Shown: piece after piece, positions 25,962-33,926 of the stretch | Layout: each line of letters opens with the position of its first letter | Numbering within the stretch: the stretch's first letter is position 1 | NCBI RefSeq assembly: GCF_010548375.1 | Contig: NZ_JAAGLY010000003.1 | Span: 496,001 to 560,000 of the forward strand | Direction: 5' to 3' | Origin: Streptomyces sp. SID13726 | GTDB lineage: Bacteria; Actinomycetota; Actinomycetes; Streptomycetales; Streptomycetaceae | DNA length: 64,000 nt | The notes under the pieces: generated by a model | What the model saw: only the letters and a program-made list of their open reading frames with translations | Database searches by the model: none | Told to the model about the DNA's origin: nothing | Position numbers and translations under genes: made by a program

Positions 25962-28079
25962 TCAGGAGGGCTGGTCGTCCCAGTTCTCCTGGGCGTGGGC
26001 GGTATCCCTGGTGAAGGGCCTGTCGACGAAGGCGACGAGGGCCATGGTGTCGGCATCGGGCTCTTCCGCGGCCGTCGGGCGGCGGTTGATGGTGTGCGGG
26101 AGCATCACCAGTGCGGTCGTGCCCCGGTCCTTGCCCGAAGGACGCAGCTGGACGCGGATTCCGTGTCGGTCGGCGAGGCGGCCCACCACGTACAGACCCA
26201 TGCGCTGGGAGATCGCGGCATCCACTGTGGGCGGGTCGGCAAGAATGCGGTTGATCTCCGCGAGTTCGTCCGGGGGCAGGCCGATGCCCTCGTCGAATAT
26301 CTCCAGCATGATCCGGCCGTCGGGCATCCGCTCGGCGGTGACATGGACGGCCATGTGCGGGGAGGAGAAGGTGGTGGCGTTCTCCAGGAGTTCGGCGAGC
26401 AGGTGCACCAGGGCGTTCACGGCACGCTCGTCGATCTCGGCCTCGGGGACGCCGGCGAGCTGGATGCGCTCGTACTGTTCGACCTCCGAGGACGCGGCGC
26501 GGATCACGTCGACCAGGGGCAATGGCTGGTCCCACTGCTGGGCGGGGGTTTCGCCGCCGAGGACCAGGAGGTTCTCGCCGTTGCGGCGCACGCGGGTGGC
26601 GAGGTGGTCCAGTGCGAAGAGGTTGGCCAGCTGGTCGGGGTCGGCCTCCTTCCCCTCCAGGGTGGTGATGAGGGCGAGTTGACGCTCGATCAGGGACTGG
26701 TTGCGGCGGGCGAGGTTGCCGAGGATCGTGTTGATGTTGGCGCGCAGGAGGGCCTGTTCGGCGGCGAGCCGGACGGCCTCGCGGTGGATGTGGTCGAAGG
26801 CGCGGGCGACCTCGCCGATCTCGTCCGTACTGGTGATCGGGATGGGCTCGACATCGCCCTCGACGCGGCCGGGGATGGCGCGGGTGAGCTGGGTGAGTCG
26901 GGCCGGGAGCCGCTGCCCGGCGATCTCGAGGGCGGAGGCGCTGAGCCGACGCATGCTGGTGCTCATCGTGCGGGCCACCCAGTTCGCGAGGAGGATGGCG
27001 GCGAGGATGGCGGTGAGCACGAGCGTGGCGTTGAGGACGGCGTCGTCGCGGGCGTCGTCGGCGATGGTGTGCGCCTCGGCCAGTGCGGTGTCGGTGAAGT
27101 ACACCTCGACGGCGCGGTAGGCGTCGAAGCTCAGGGTGGAGGCGGCGAAGAAGGTCTCGGGCGTGATGCCCCGCGCGGCGAGCTGCTTCGCTGTGGCACC
27201 GGAGGCGATGGCCTTGGTCATCTCCTCCAGGCTCGGTGGGGCGACGAAGACCTGCCCGGCCGCCTCGGCTCGCTCCCGGGCCTCGGCGACCTGTTGGCGG
27301 CCCTTCTGCTGCGCGTCCGTCAGTGCCTTTCGCAGCCGTGCCAGGTCAGCTGTGCTCGCGAAGCCCGCGTATTCCTGGAGCGCGATCTGTTCGAGGTAGA
27401 CGTAGGAGCTGAACGAGCCGATCTGGGACTGGAGTTCACCCGGAGCGAGCTTGCTGCGGTCCTCGACGAGGAGGTGGGTTCCGATGGCCCGGATGAGGGA
27501 CTCGGCGGCCTGGGTGAGGGAGACGGCGTAGAGGGTGCGGCCGGTGGTGGCCTGGCTGTGGATGCCGAAGCCGAGCTCGTTGGAGATCTCCATCAGCGGG
27601 TGCTGGACCGCGTGGTAGCTCTCCTCGGTCTGCACTCCGGTCAGCTTCGTGGTGAAGGCGTCGGCGCGGACCGCGGCGAGTTGTCTCTCGCCCGCGCGGA
27701 CGAGTTCGACCCGGCGCAGCAGCCCGGCCGTCCGCGGCATCCGTTCCACTGCTTCCTCGAACTTCTTCGCGTCCGCGTCGGTGATCGCCCGGGCCTTGGC
27801 GACGGTGCTGGAGGTGCTGTCGCCCTGCACCAACGGGATGACGGAGACGTCCCGTTCGTTGATGGCGTCGCTGGCGTACTTGTTGGCGGCCTGGACCAAC
27901 TCCGCCACTCGGACAGCGTCGTTGGCGGTCTGCCAGGTGTCGGCGGAGCGTTTGACCCGTACGCCGCCCAGGGCCAGGGCGACCAGTACCGGGATGAGGA
28001 GGATGGCCTGAAGCTTTTGTGCGACGCGCCAGTTGAGGGTGCCGAATCTTCGGCGCGTGGGGGTGGGGGTGTGCGACAC
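25962..28079 (-). CDS. Nitrate-sensor-domain histidine kinase (CvnA-like), orphan
   Basis: About 705 residues. A first transmembrane helix (AILLIPVLVALALGGV), a long extracellular nitrate/nitrite-sensor-like helical domain, a second helix (VLTAILAAILLANWVARTM), a HAMP-like linker, and a kinase module with FALDHLATRVRR (phospho-acceptor His region), LLENATTFSSP (N box) and MGLYVVGRLADRHG (G box). The start is GTG 28079, with AGGAC six bases upstream; the frame extends to a TTG at 28130. Proteins of this type usually lead Streptomyces conservons with roadblock, DUF742 and GTPase genes, but none follows here. Confidence 0.85.
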   Translation of the reverse strand: MSHTPTPTRRRFGTLNWRVAQKLQAILLIPVLVALALGGVRVKRSADTWQTANDAVRVAELVQAANKYASDAINERDVSVIPLVQGDSTSSTVAKARAITDADAKKFEEAVERMPRTAGLLRRVELVRAGERQLAAVRADAFTTKLTGVQTEESYHAVQHPLMEISNELGFGIHSQATTGRTLYAVSLTQAAESLIRAIGTHLLVEDRSKLAPGELQSQIGSFSSYVYLEQIALQEYAGFASTADLARLRKALTDAQQKGRQQVAEARERAEAAGQVFVAPPSLEEMTKAIASGATAKQLAARGITPETFFAASTLSFDAYRAVEVYFTDTALAEAHTIADDARDDAVLNATLVLTAILAAILLANWVARTMSTSMRRLSASALEIAGQRLPARLTQLTRAIPGRVEGDVEPIPITSTDEIGEVARAFDHIHREAVRLAAEQALLRANINTILGNLARRNQSLIERQLALITTLEGKEADPDQLANLFALDHLATRVRRNGENLLVLGGETPAQQWDQPLPLVDVIRAASSEVEQYERIQLAGVPEAEIDERAVNALVHLLAELLENATTFSSPHMAVHVTAERMPDGRIMLEIFDEGIGLPPDELAEINRILADPPTVDAAISQRMGLYVVGRLADRHGIRVQLRPSGKDRGTTALVMLPHTINRRPTAAEEPDADTMALVAFVDRPFTRDTAHAQENWDDQPS

Positions 28080-28556
28080 GGTCGTCCTATCGGCTTGGAA
28101 CCGCCTCGGGTTCGACACTCTCCTCAACAAGGCGGTTACAGGGAGTTGCTGTGATCAGATCGTTCCGATGTCTAGCACTCCGCGTTTCGTCCCGCGCGAA
28201 CTTCACCGAAGTGAGGCGCAGTTGGCTTCTCATCGGTGACCGGATGACGGATTCGCGAAGAGCGTCGCGTACAGGTCAGCCGTGAGGTCCGCTTCTTCGA
28301 GCCGGTGGGTGGCGAGTGAGGCATGCAGGATGCCTGCGCAGGCACGTCCGCCGCCGGGTCCGGGAAAGACCACAGGTGGTGGAGGGATGCGGTACAGGTG
28401 GCGCCGGTCGTGGCATCGCCCCGTCCCCACCGCCGCGGGAAAAGCGAAGGGCTCCCGCGAGTCACGTCCTCGCGGGAGCCCTTCGTTGTACCGCCTGCAG
28501 GTGAAGGTTGAGAAGACGATCACGAGCAGGACGTCTGTGTGGACGCGGTCAGCGCG
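28080..28556. other. 477-bp intergenic region with a possible gene remnant
   Basis: No intact gene is supported here. On the minus strand, roughly 28230-28345 encodes GILHASLATHRLEEADL and TADLYATLFANPSS before a TGA. This reads like the C-terminal tail of a TetR-type regulator without its front part. Further right lies the terminator of the superoxide dismutase gene at 28445-28485. Confidence 0.4.
28445..28485 (-). terminator. Strong intrinsic terminator of the superoxide dismutase gene
   Basis: A perfect 17-bp stem, CGAAGGGCTCCCGCGAG with its complement, around a 7-base loop (28462-28468). On the minus strand it is followed by CTTTTCC, a T-rich tail, 72 bp after the sodF stop. Confidence 0.9.
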
Positions 28557-29198
28557 TCACGGCGCGAGCAGCAGGCTGTCGCCGCGCTCCTTCGCTGCGG
28601 CGTAGCGCCGGGCCACGTCCTGCCAGTTGACGACGGCCCACATGGCGTCGATGAAGTCGACCTTCTGGTTCTTGTACTGGAGGTAGAAGGCGTGCTCCCA
28701 GGCGTCGAAGACCAGGATCGGGGTCGAGCCCTGGCCGACGTTGCCCTGGTGGTCGTAGACCTGCTCGACGATCAGCAGTCCGCTCAGCGGCTCGTAGGCC
28801 AGGACTCCCCAGCCCGAACCCTGCGTGGTCGCGGCGGCCTTGGTGAGCTGCGCCTTGAACCCGGCGAACGACCCGAAGGACTCGGTGATCGCGTCGGCGA
28901 GGTCACCCACGCCGTCCGCCGCCAGCGGCTCGCCGCCGCCGTCACCGGTCATGTTGTGCCAGTAGATCGAGTGCAGGATGTGCCCGGACAGGTGGAAGGC
29001 CAGGTTCTTCTCCAGCCCGTTGATCGAGCCCCACGACTCCTTGTCCCGCGCCTCGGCCAGCTGCTCCAGCGTGTCGTTGGCGCCCTTCACATAGGCCGCG
29101 TGGTGCTTGTCGTGATGCAGCTCGACGATCAGCGGATTGATGACCGGTTCGAGCGCCGAGTAGTCGTAGGGAAGTTCCGGGAGCGTGTAAACCGCCAT
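28557..29198 (-). CDS. sodF: Fe/Mn-family superoxide dismutase
   Basis: 213 residues converting superoxide to oxygen and peroxide in the cytoplasm. Metal ligands are the first His of ELHHDKHH (H28), the His of ILHSIYWHN, and Asp and His in DAWEHAFY. The sequence closely resembles Streptomyces iron SodF ([16 protein letters not shown] start, [14 protein letters not shown]). The start is ATG 29198, nine bases after GGAGG; an upstream TTG is rejected. In Streptomyces, sodF is repressed by nickel through Nur. A candidate Nur-type box (29220-29236) lies 22 bp upstream, and a Fur-family gene faces it. Confidence 0.93.
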   Translation of the reverse strand: MAVYTLPELPYDYSALEPVINPLIVELHHDKHHAAYVKGANDTLEQLAEARDKESWGSINGLEKNLAFHLSGHILHSIYWHNMTGDGGGEPLAADGVGDLADAITESFGSFAGFKAQLTKAAATTQGSGWGVLAYEPLSGLLIVEQVYDHQGNVGQGSTPILVFDAWEHAFYLQYKNQKVDFIDAMWAVVNWQDVARRYAAAKERGDSLLLAP

Positions 29199-29219
29199 GT
29201 CCAATGTCCTCCGACATTA

Positions 29220-29236
29220 TTGCCACTCATGTGCAG
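29220..29236. promoter_or_regulatory. Nur-box-like site 1, sodF promoter
   Basis: TTGCCACTCATGTGCAG; on the minus strand CTGCACATGAGTGGCAA. It fits the 6-5-6 pattern tTGCaa-N5-ttGCAA with three deviations. Its centre is about 30 bp upstream of the sodF start codon, where it would block initiation. Confidence 0.6.
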
Positions 29237-29329
29237 TTGCACGCTAGCAGCAGGAACCTTAGTGGCCGATCAGGCGTTGGTCCTAGGACTTGAGGCGGGT
29301 CCGACGGACCCATGGGAGGACTTTTGCTG

Positions 29330-29346
29330 TTGCAAGGAGTTCGCAA
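29330..29346. promoter_or_regulatory. Nur-box-like site 2, before the Fur-family gene
   Basis: TTGCAAGGAGTTCGCAA matches tTGCaa-N5-ttGCAA at all but one half-site position and continues as GCAATAA. It is 94 bp upstream of the Fur-family start and 132 bp from the divergent sodF start. Confidence 0.75.
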
Positions 29347-29439
29347 TAACCTCTGTGGGGCAGTCTGGTGGCATTCGGCAGTCGCCCGGCCGCGCCCCCG
29401 TTCGCGCGCGCTGGTCGCCGAACCGGGAAAGGCGGCACC

Positions 29440-29892
29440 GTGAGCGTGGCCCCGCAGGCGGAGCGCGATCGCGCGGCGGCGTCGGACGAACCCCGGATCC
29501 GGTTGCGGCGACTCGGACTGCGGTGCACTCCGGCGCGACTGCGGATCCTTACGCTGCTCACCGTCTCCGGGTGCCATCTGTCCATTTCGGAGGTGGGGGA
29601 TCAGCTGGCGCGGTCCGGAGAGGCCATCCACCCGACCACGGCCTACCGCACACTCGAAGCCCTGACCGCCGCCGACCTGGTGCACGCCGTGCACGGCCCG
29701 GGACCGGCGCGCTACGGCATCACGGGGGAACCGCACCATCACACCGTCTGCCGGCAGTGCGGCCACGTCGAGGGACTCGCGAGCCGGCATCTGACGGAAG
29801 CCGTGGGGAGGATCGAGGAACTGACCGGGCTACGGCCCGACTCCTCCGGGTCCCTGCTCGTCTACGGCTGGTGCGCCGACTGCGGCGGATAG
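29440..29892 (+). CDS. Fur-family metalloregulator (Nur/Zur-like)
   Basis: 150 residues, the usual Fur length. The winged helix is in LRCTPARLRILTLL and IHPTTAYRTLEALTAADLVH; metal-binding elements are GEPHHHTVCRQCGHVEG and the C-terminal CADC, i.e. two CxxC pairs likely for a structural zinc. It is clearly Fur family but not an obvious copy of Streptomyces Nur, so the sensed metal is unproven. The start is GTG 29440 with GGAAAGG upstream; a longer GTG start at 29368 is less likely. The surrounding Nur-like boxes, sodF and the nickel-type transporter make it the best candidate local regulator. Confidence 0.85.
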   Translation: MSVAPQAERDRAAASDEPRIRLRRLGLRCTPARLRILTLLTVSGCHLSISEVGDQLARSGEAIHPTTAYRTLEALTAADLVHAVHGPGPARYGITGEPHHHTVCRQCGHVEGLASRHLTEAVGRIEELTGLRPDSSGSLLVYGWCADCGG

Positions 29893-30193
29893 GCGGTGGC
29901 CGGGTGCGAGGTGCCGTCATGGAACAGACGCTGTCAGGCGGGACGGCACCCCGCCCCCGGTCGCACCGGAAGGCTCCACAGGACCTCGACCGACCGGCGC
30001 TTATTGCAATGTAGAGGCTATTGCGAATCAGTAGCAACAACTTCTTCGACGCCCAGGGTCCCCTGACGCCGGCACCGGTTCCCTCGACCTCGCCGTTACG
30101 GGGGTGACGCACGGACACAACCCCGACTTCACAGACCCGGGACTCTTATTGCACACTTCTCGCAATAGCCAAAGCATTGCAGGAAGGCGGGCA
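29893..30193 (+). promoter_or_regulatory. 301-bp control region with two Nur-box-like sites before tsaD
   Basis: TTGCGAATCAGTAGCAA lies at 30021-30037, preceded by a half site TTATTGCAAT at 30001-30010. TTGCACACTTCTCGCAA lies at 30149-30165, with outer symmetry TATTGC-N9-GCAATA, only 28 bp before the tsaD-like start codon. No convincing gene is seen between them; a 31-codon open frame from ATG 29919 ends inside the first half site and is probably chance. Confidence 0.7.
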
Positions 30194-31243
30194 ATGGCTT
30201 CTCCGATCGTGCTGGGCATCGAGTCGTCCTGCGACGAGACCGGTGCCGGGCTGGTTCGGAACGGGCGACTGCTGGGGCATGCGGTGGCGTCGAGCATGGA
30301 CGAACACGCCCGGTTCGGCGGTGTCGTGCCCGAGATCGCCTCCCGGGCGCACCTGCACGCACTGCGCCCGGTGATCCGGCAGGCGCTGGACGAGGCCGGG
30401 CTGCGGCTGTCCGACATCGGCGCGGTAGCGGTAACCACCGGCCCCGGGCTGTCCGGCGCCCTCCAGGTCGGACTGGCCGGAGCGAAGGCGATCGCCTACG
30501 CACTCGGCGTCCCGCTCCACGGCGTCCACCACCTCGCCGGCCATGTCGCCGCCGACACCCTGGAGCACGGCCCGCTGCCCAACCCGTGCATGGTGCTGAT
30601 CGTCTCCGGCGGACACACCTCGCTCCTCCTCGTCCGGGATCTGGCCCGCGATCCGATCCTCCATCTCGGCGACACCCTCGACGACGCCGCCGGCGAGTGC
30701 TTCGACAAGGTCGCGCGGGTCTTCGGACTGCCCTATCCCGGCGGCCCGGCCATCGACCGTGCGGCGCGTGAGGGGAACCCGCGCGCCGTCGCCTTCCCGC
30801 GCCCGCTCCCGGGGTCGTACGACTTCTCCTTCTCCGGTCTCAAGACCGCGGCCGCCCGCTGGGCCGAAGGGCACACGGGCCGTGAGCTGCCCGTGACCGA
30901 CGGTGCCGCCTCCCTCCAGGAGGCCGTGGCCGACGTACTGACCCGCAAGGCCGTGGCCGCCTGTGCCGAACATGGTGTCGGCACACTGGTCGTCGTCGGC
31001 GGGGTCGCCGCCAACTCACGGGTGCGGTCACTTGCGGAGCAACGATGCCGGGCGGCAGGGATCGAGCTGCGTGTCCCGCCGCTCAAGCTGTGCACGGACA
31101 ACGGCGCGATGATCGCCGCCGTGGGCGACCTGCTCGTACGGGCCGGGGCCGAACCCGCGCCCCTGAACGTGTCGATCGACCCGTCGGCACCCCTGGAGTA
31201 CGCGGCCCTGCACCCGGCCGGGGCCGGAGCGGTGGCGGCCTGA
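30194..31243 (+). CDS. TsaD/Kae1-family tRNA threonylcarbamoyladenosine transferase (probable paralogue)
   Basis: 349 residues with the ASKHA fold. [11 protein letters not shown] at 8-18, the metal-binding H113xxxH117 in [20 protein letters not shown], and [10 protein letters not shown] (metal Asp) are all present. TsaD transfers the threonylcarbamoyl group to A37 of ANN-decoding tRNAs. The start is ATG 30194 after AGGAAGG; longer frames include the regulatory boxes. Streptomyces normally carry the essential tsaD elsewhere beside tsaB/rimI, and no tsaB or tsaE is here. I therefore infer a second, metal-regulated copy. The GNAT gene overlaps its stop by one base. Confidence 0.85.
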   Translation: MASPIVLGIESSCDETGAGLVRNGRLLGHAVASSMDEHARFGGVVPEIASRAHLHALRPVIRQALDEAGLRLSDIGAVAVTTGPGLSGALQVGLAGAKAIAYALGVPLHGVHHLAGHVAADTLEHGPLPNPCMVLIVSGGHTSLLLVRDLARDPILHLGDTLDDAAGECFDKVARVFGLPYPGGPAIDRAAREGNPRAVAFPRPLPGSYDFSFSGLKTAAARWAEGHTGRELPVTDGAASLQEAVADVLTRKAVAACAEHGVGTLVVVGGVAANSRVRSLAEQRCRAAGIELRVPPLKLCTDNGAMIAAVGDLLVRAGAEPAPLNVSIDPSAPLEYAALHPAGAGAVAA

Positions 31244-31809
31244 TGGACATCCGGATCTTCAGGGACGACACCGTGCGGGATCACGCCGTCGCCCTGCACT
31301 CGGTCTACGTGGAGGCGTTCTGCGCCCCGCCGTGGCACGAGGACGAGGAGCGTGCCGTGGAGTTCACGGGGCGGCTGCCGATGAACGTACGGCGTCCCGG
31401 TTTCACGGCCGCCCTCGCCTTCGAGGGCGAACAGCTCGTCGGGTTCGCCACGGCGTGGACGACCCTCGCCCCGTTCCCCACCGACCGCTGCTACCCACAG
31501 GCGGCGGCCGGGCTGGGAGCCGGCCGGACGGCGCAGTGGCTGTGCGGTGCCCGCGAGATCGACGAACTGGCCGTCGGTCCCACAGCTCAGGGGACGGGTC
31601 TGGCCGGTGCCCTGCTGGAGGCCGTCACCGCGGACGCCCCCGACGGCCGTTCCTGGCTGCTGACCTCCGTGCAGTCGACCCGGGCCATGTCCTTCTACCG
31701 CCGCCAGGGCTGGACCCAGGCCACCCACCCCTCACCCGACGGCAAGGGCATCGTCGTCTTCCTCGGCCCCCATCACCCTGCCCGTAGCCTCGCCGCCCAA
31801 CCTCTGTGA
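31243..31809 (+). CDS. GNAT-family acetyltransferase
   Basis: 188 residues. The acetyl-CoA loop is in DELAVGPTAQGTGLAGALLEAV (Q-x-x-G-x-G/A variant), followed by AMSFYRRQGWTQ, the usual beta-bulge/helix after it. The ATG overlaps the tsaD-type stop (TGATG), so the two are translated together. In many bacteria a GNAT (RimI) gene neighbours tsaD, but this sequence is longer and diverged from RimI, so its substrate is open. Confidence 0.85.
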   Translation: MDIRIFRDDTVRDHAVALHSVYVEAFCAPPWHEDEERAVEFTGRLPMNVRRPGFTAALAFEGEQLVGFATAWTTLAPFPTDRCYPQAAAGLGAGRTAQWLCGAREIDELAVGPTAQGTGLAGALLEAVTADAPDGRSWLLTSVQSTRAMSFYRRQGWTQATHPSPDGKGIVVFLGPHHPARSLAAQPL

Positions 31810-31816
31810 GTCCTCG

Positions 31817-32089
31817 TTGCGCACCTCCGGGATCCGCCGCCGCTCCCTCGACCACCTCGCCGAGCCCGGATCTGTCACCGTCCCCAGCGCCCCGCCGCCC
31901 ACGCCCGGCGACCCGACGCCGCTGTTCGCCAACGCCGGGATGGTGCCCTTCAAGCCGTGTCCGACGGGTGAGGCACCGTGGCCGGCCAGCGTCCAGAAGT
32001 GCGGGCCGGGGTCAGCACGGGCGTCCGGGGCGGAGCGTTGCCCCATCGGGAGGAATGTCGGCTCGTCCGTGTCACCACGACGCAGGTAA
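31817..32089 (+). pseudogene. Degenerate 5' fragment of an alanyl-tRNA synthetase gene
   Basis: The reading frame RTSGIRRRSLDHL ... VTVPSAPPPTPGDP ... LFANAGMVPFKP ... SVQKC clearly corresponds to the first ~60 residues of AlaRS (NAGMVPFKP and SVQKC are diagnostic). After SVQKC the expected VRTLDIEEVGK motif is lost and the frame runs on as unrelated Arg/Ser-rich sequence to TAA at 32089. The expected ATG is a TTG here and no ribosome-binding site is clear. This is a relic, probably of a second alaS that once followed the tsaD-GNAT pair. Confidence 0.8.
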
Positions 32090-32105
32090 GGGGAGAAAGA
32101 GAACC

Positions 32106-32438
32106 ATGACTGTTACCGCACAGATCGACAGCTCCCGTCCGGTGGCCACGCTCATCAACGTCTTCACGGTCTCCCCCGACCGTCAGGCCGAGCTGATCGC
32201 CCTCCTCGCCCGTGCCACCGAGGAGACGATGAAGCACCAGCCCGGCTTCGTCTGTGCCAACTTCCATGCGTCCCAGGACGGCGAGCGCGTCGTCAACTAC
32301 GCCCAGTGGGAGTCCGAGGAGCACTATCGCGCGATGCTCGCCGACCCCGAGGCCCGCGTCCACATGGACCAGGCCGCGCTCATCGCGACCGACGTCCAGC
32401 CCCGCCTGTTCCACGTACGGTCGACACACGCCAGGTAG
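32106..32438 (+). CDS. Antibiotic-biosynthesis monooxygenase (ABM) domain protein
   Basis: A 110-residue ferredoxin-like dimeric alpha+beta barrel: TLINVFTVSPDRQAELIALL, GFVCANFHASQDGERVVNYAQW and EEHYRAML are standard ABM elements. Members include quinone-forming monooxygenases and haem-degrading or stress enzymes; no cofactor is needed in many. The start is ATG 32106 after AGGGGAGAAAG (GGGGAG at 32091). It is followed within ten bases by the Ros-type regulator gene. Its job in the metal cluster is unknown; protection against oxidants would be a guess. Confidence 0.82.
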   Translation: MTVTAQIDSSRPVATLINVFTVSPDRQAELIALLARATEETMKHQPGFVCANFHASQDGERVVNYAQWESEEHYRAMLADPEARVHMDQAALIATDVQPRLFHVRSTHAR

Positions 32439-32447
32439 GTGACGCCC

Positions 32448-33245
32448 ATGTCCCCACCGCGGACAGCTGGGGGAGCCGAACCGGTCCGGCATCCCGACTT
32501 CGGCCGCCTGATCCGTGACGAGACCGCGGACACGGTGATCTGCCATGTCTGCGGCAGGGACTTCCGCTCCCTCGGGGCACATGTGCGTGTCCACGGCTTG
32601 ACCGCCGCGGAGTACCGGGAGGAGTTCGGGCTGCTGCGCACCCGGCCGCTCAGCGCGCGCTCCCTCAGCCAGGAGCGGTCCGGTTCCCGGCGCGACCGGT
32701 ACAGCGCCTCGAAGGAGCTGCGGGGACACCTCGCGGCCGGCCGGGCCATGGCCCGCTCCGGGGAACTGACCCGCAGGCGCCGCAGCGGTACGGCCGAGGA
32801 CGGGACCCGGGACGAACTGCGGCGCGTGCGGCGGGAGACCCTCGACGCAGGCCGCCGCACCCGGACCCGCGACGCGGAGGCACGCCTGACGGACGCGCTG
32901 CGGGCCGGAGGCTTCACCGACGTGGGACAGGCACTGCGTGTCGTGTACGTGGAAGGCGACAGGAGCATCGAGGAGACGGCAGCCGTTCTCGCCGTCGGCA
33001 AGAACCGGCTGCAACAGCTGCTCACCGAGCACGGAATCGGCATCCGCCCGGCCGGCCGGAACTCCGGTGCCGGCCGGCGGGCCCGTGTCCTGCTCAATGA
33101 CCGGGCCGCCGCCGAGCGCGTCGGTGCCCGGGACATCACGGTGTGGCTGCGCGGGCGGGCCGCCGCCGGGGCCACACTGCGGGAGCTGGCGGAGGCCACC
33201 GGTCGCAGCGTCCCGTGGGTGGCGGCCCGGATCGGCCGCCGCTGA
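32448..33245 (+). CDS. Ros/MucR-like zinc-finger transcriptional regulator
   Basis: 265 residues. Near residues 32-60 it has CHVCGRDFRSLGAHVRVHG, an exact C-X2-C-X9-H-X3-H Ros-type C2H2 zinc finger, followed by LTAAEYREEFGL as in MucR/Ros proteins. The long Arg-rich C-terminal part contains two further helix-turn-helix-like stretches (SIEETAAVLAVGKNRLQQLL and TLRELAEATGRSVPWVAARI). The start is ATG 32448 with AGGTAGGTGA ahead; GTG 32439 is an alternative. Target genes are unknown; position suggests a role in the same metal-response island. Confidence 0.78.
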   Translation: MSPPRTAGGAEPVRHPDFGRLIRDETADTVICHVCGRDFRSLGAHVRVHGLTAAEYREEFGLLRTRPLSARSLSQERSGSRRDRYSASKELRGHLAAGRAMARSGELTRRRRSGTAEDGTRDELRRVRRETLDAGRRTRTRDAEARLTDALRAGGFTDVGQALRVVYVEGDRSIEETAAVLAVGKNRLQQLLTEHGIGIRPAGRNSGAGRRARVLLNDRAAAERVGARDITVWLRGRAAAGATLRELAEATGRSVPWVAARIGRR

Positions 33246-33263
33246 ACCGTGCGGACCGGTTGC

Positions 33264-33926
33264 CTAGGCGACGCCGGTCAGGCTCGCGAACACCACCGTG
33301 TTGTTGGGGTAGTAGTGCCGGTCGGCGTCGAACTCCCCACCACAGGTGATCAGCCGAAGCCCCGCGTGGTCGAGGTTCTTGTACACCTCCAACGTGGGGA
33401 ACTTCGCCTTCTCGTACTCCTCGACCCGGTCCACCGTGAACGTGGCCGTCCTGCCGTCCTCGCGGGACACCTGGACCGTGTCACCGGCCTTCATGGTCTT
33501 GAGCTTCTTGAAGACCGCGTCCGCACCGTTCCAGGTGACATGACCGGCAATCACCGCAGGCCCTTCGGAGCCGGGAGTGGGGCCGGGTTCGTACCAGCCC
33601 GCCAGATCCGGGTCCTTCGGGGTCGTCATCGCGCCCTCGGCGTTCTGTCCCAGGGTCTCCAGCGCACTCGACACACCGAGGGAGGGGATGGTGACCTCGG
33701 TCGGCACCGACCTGTCCAGGGCGGCGACGGTCCCACCGGTCCCGGCACCCGTCTCCGGTGTCCCGCCGCCGACCGTCCCCAGCGGCGCGTTCTGCCCCGG
33801 GGACGCCTGCGAGGCGGTGGTGTCCTGACCCGCGCAGGCGGTGAGCAGCAGGGCGGCGACCGCAGCGGAGGCCACGGCGGCGGCACGTCGGGAGCGAGTT
33901 CGCGGGCGCGCGGCTGTCCGGATCAC
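33264..33926 (-). CDS. Class F-type sortase
   Basis: 220 residues. A lipoprotein-like or signal-anchor N-terminus (VAALLLTACAG) precedes a low-complexity linker. The catalytic domain has VIAGHVTW (His), LRLITCGG (Cys nucleophile) and FDADRHYYPNN (Arg). This is the class E/F layout of actinobacterial sortases, which attach surface proteins to the cell wall. Its gene overlaps the preceding surface-protein gene by four bases (33923-33926), so that protein is the likely substrate. Confidence 0.87.
   Translation of the reverse strand: MIRTAARPRTRSRRAAAVASAAVAALLLTACAGQDTTASQASPGQNAPLGTVGGGTPETGAGTGGTVAALDRSVPTEVTIPSLGVSSALETLGQNAEGAMTTPKDPDLAGWYEPGPTPGSEGPAVIAGHVTWNGADAVFKKLKTMKAGDTVQVSREDGRTATFTVDRVEEYEKAKFPTLEVYKNLDHAGLRLITCGGEFDADRHYYPNNTVVFASLTGVA

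Noticed and set aside
29919..30014. 31-codon open frame before the tsaD-type gene
   Set aside because: It ends inside a Nur-like half site, has no clear ribosome-binding site and encodes no recognisable peptide. A leader peptide cannot be excluded but is not supported.
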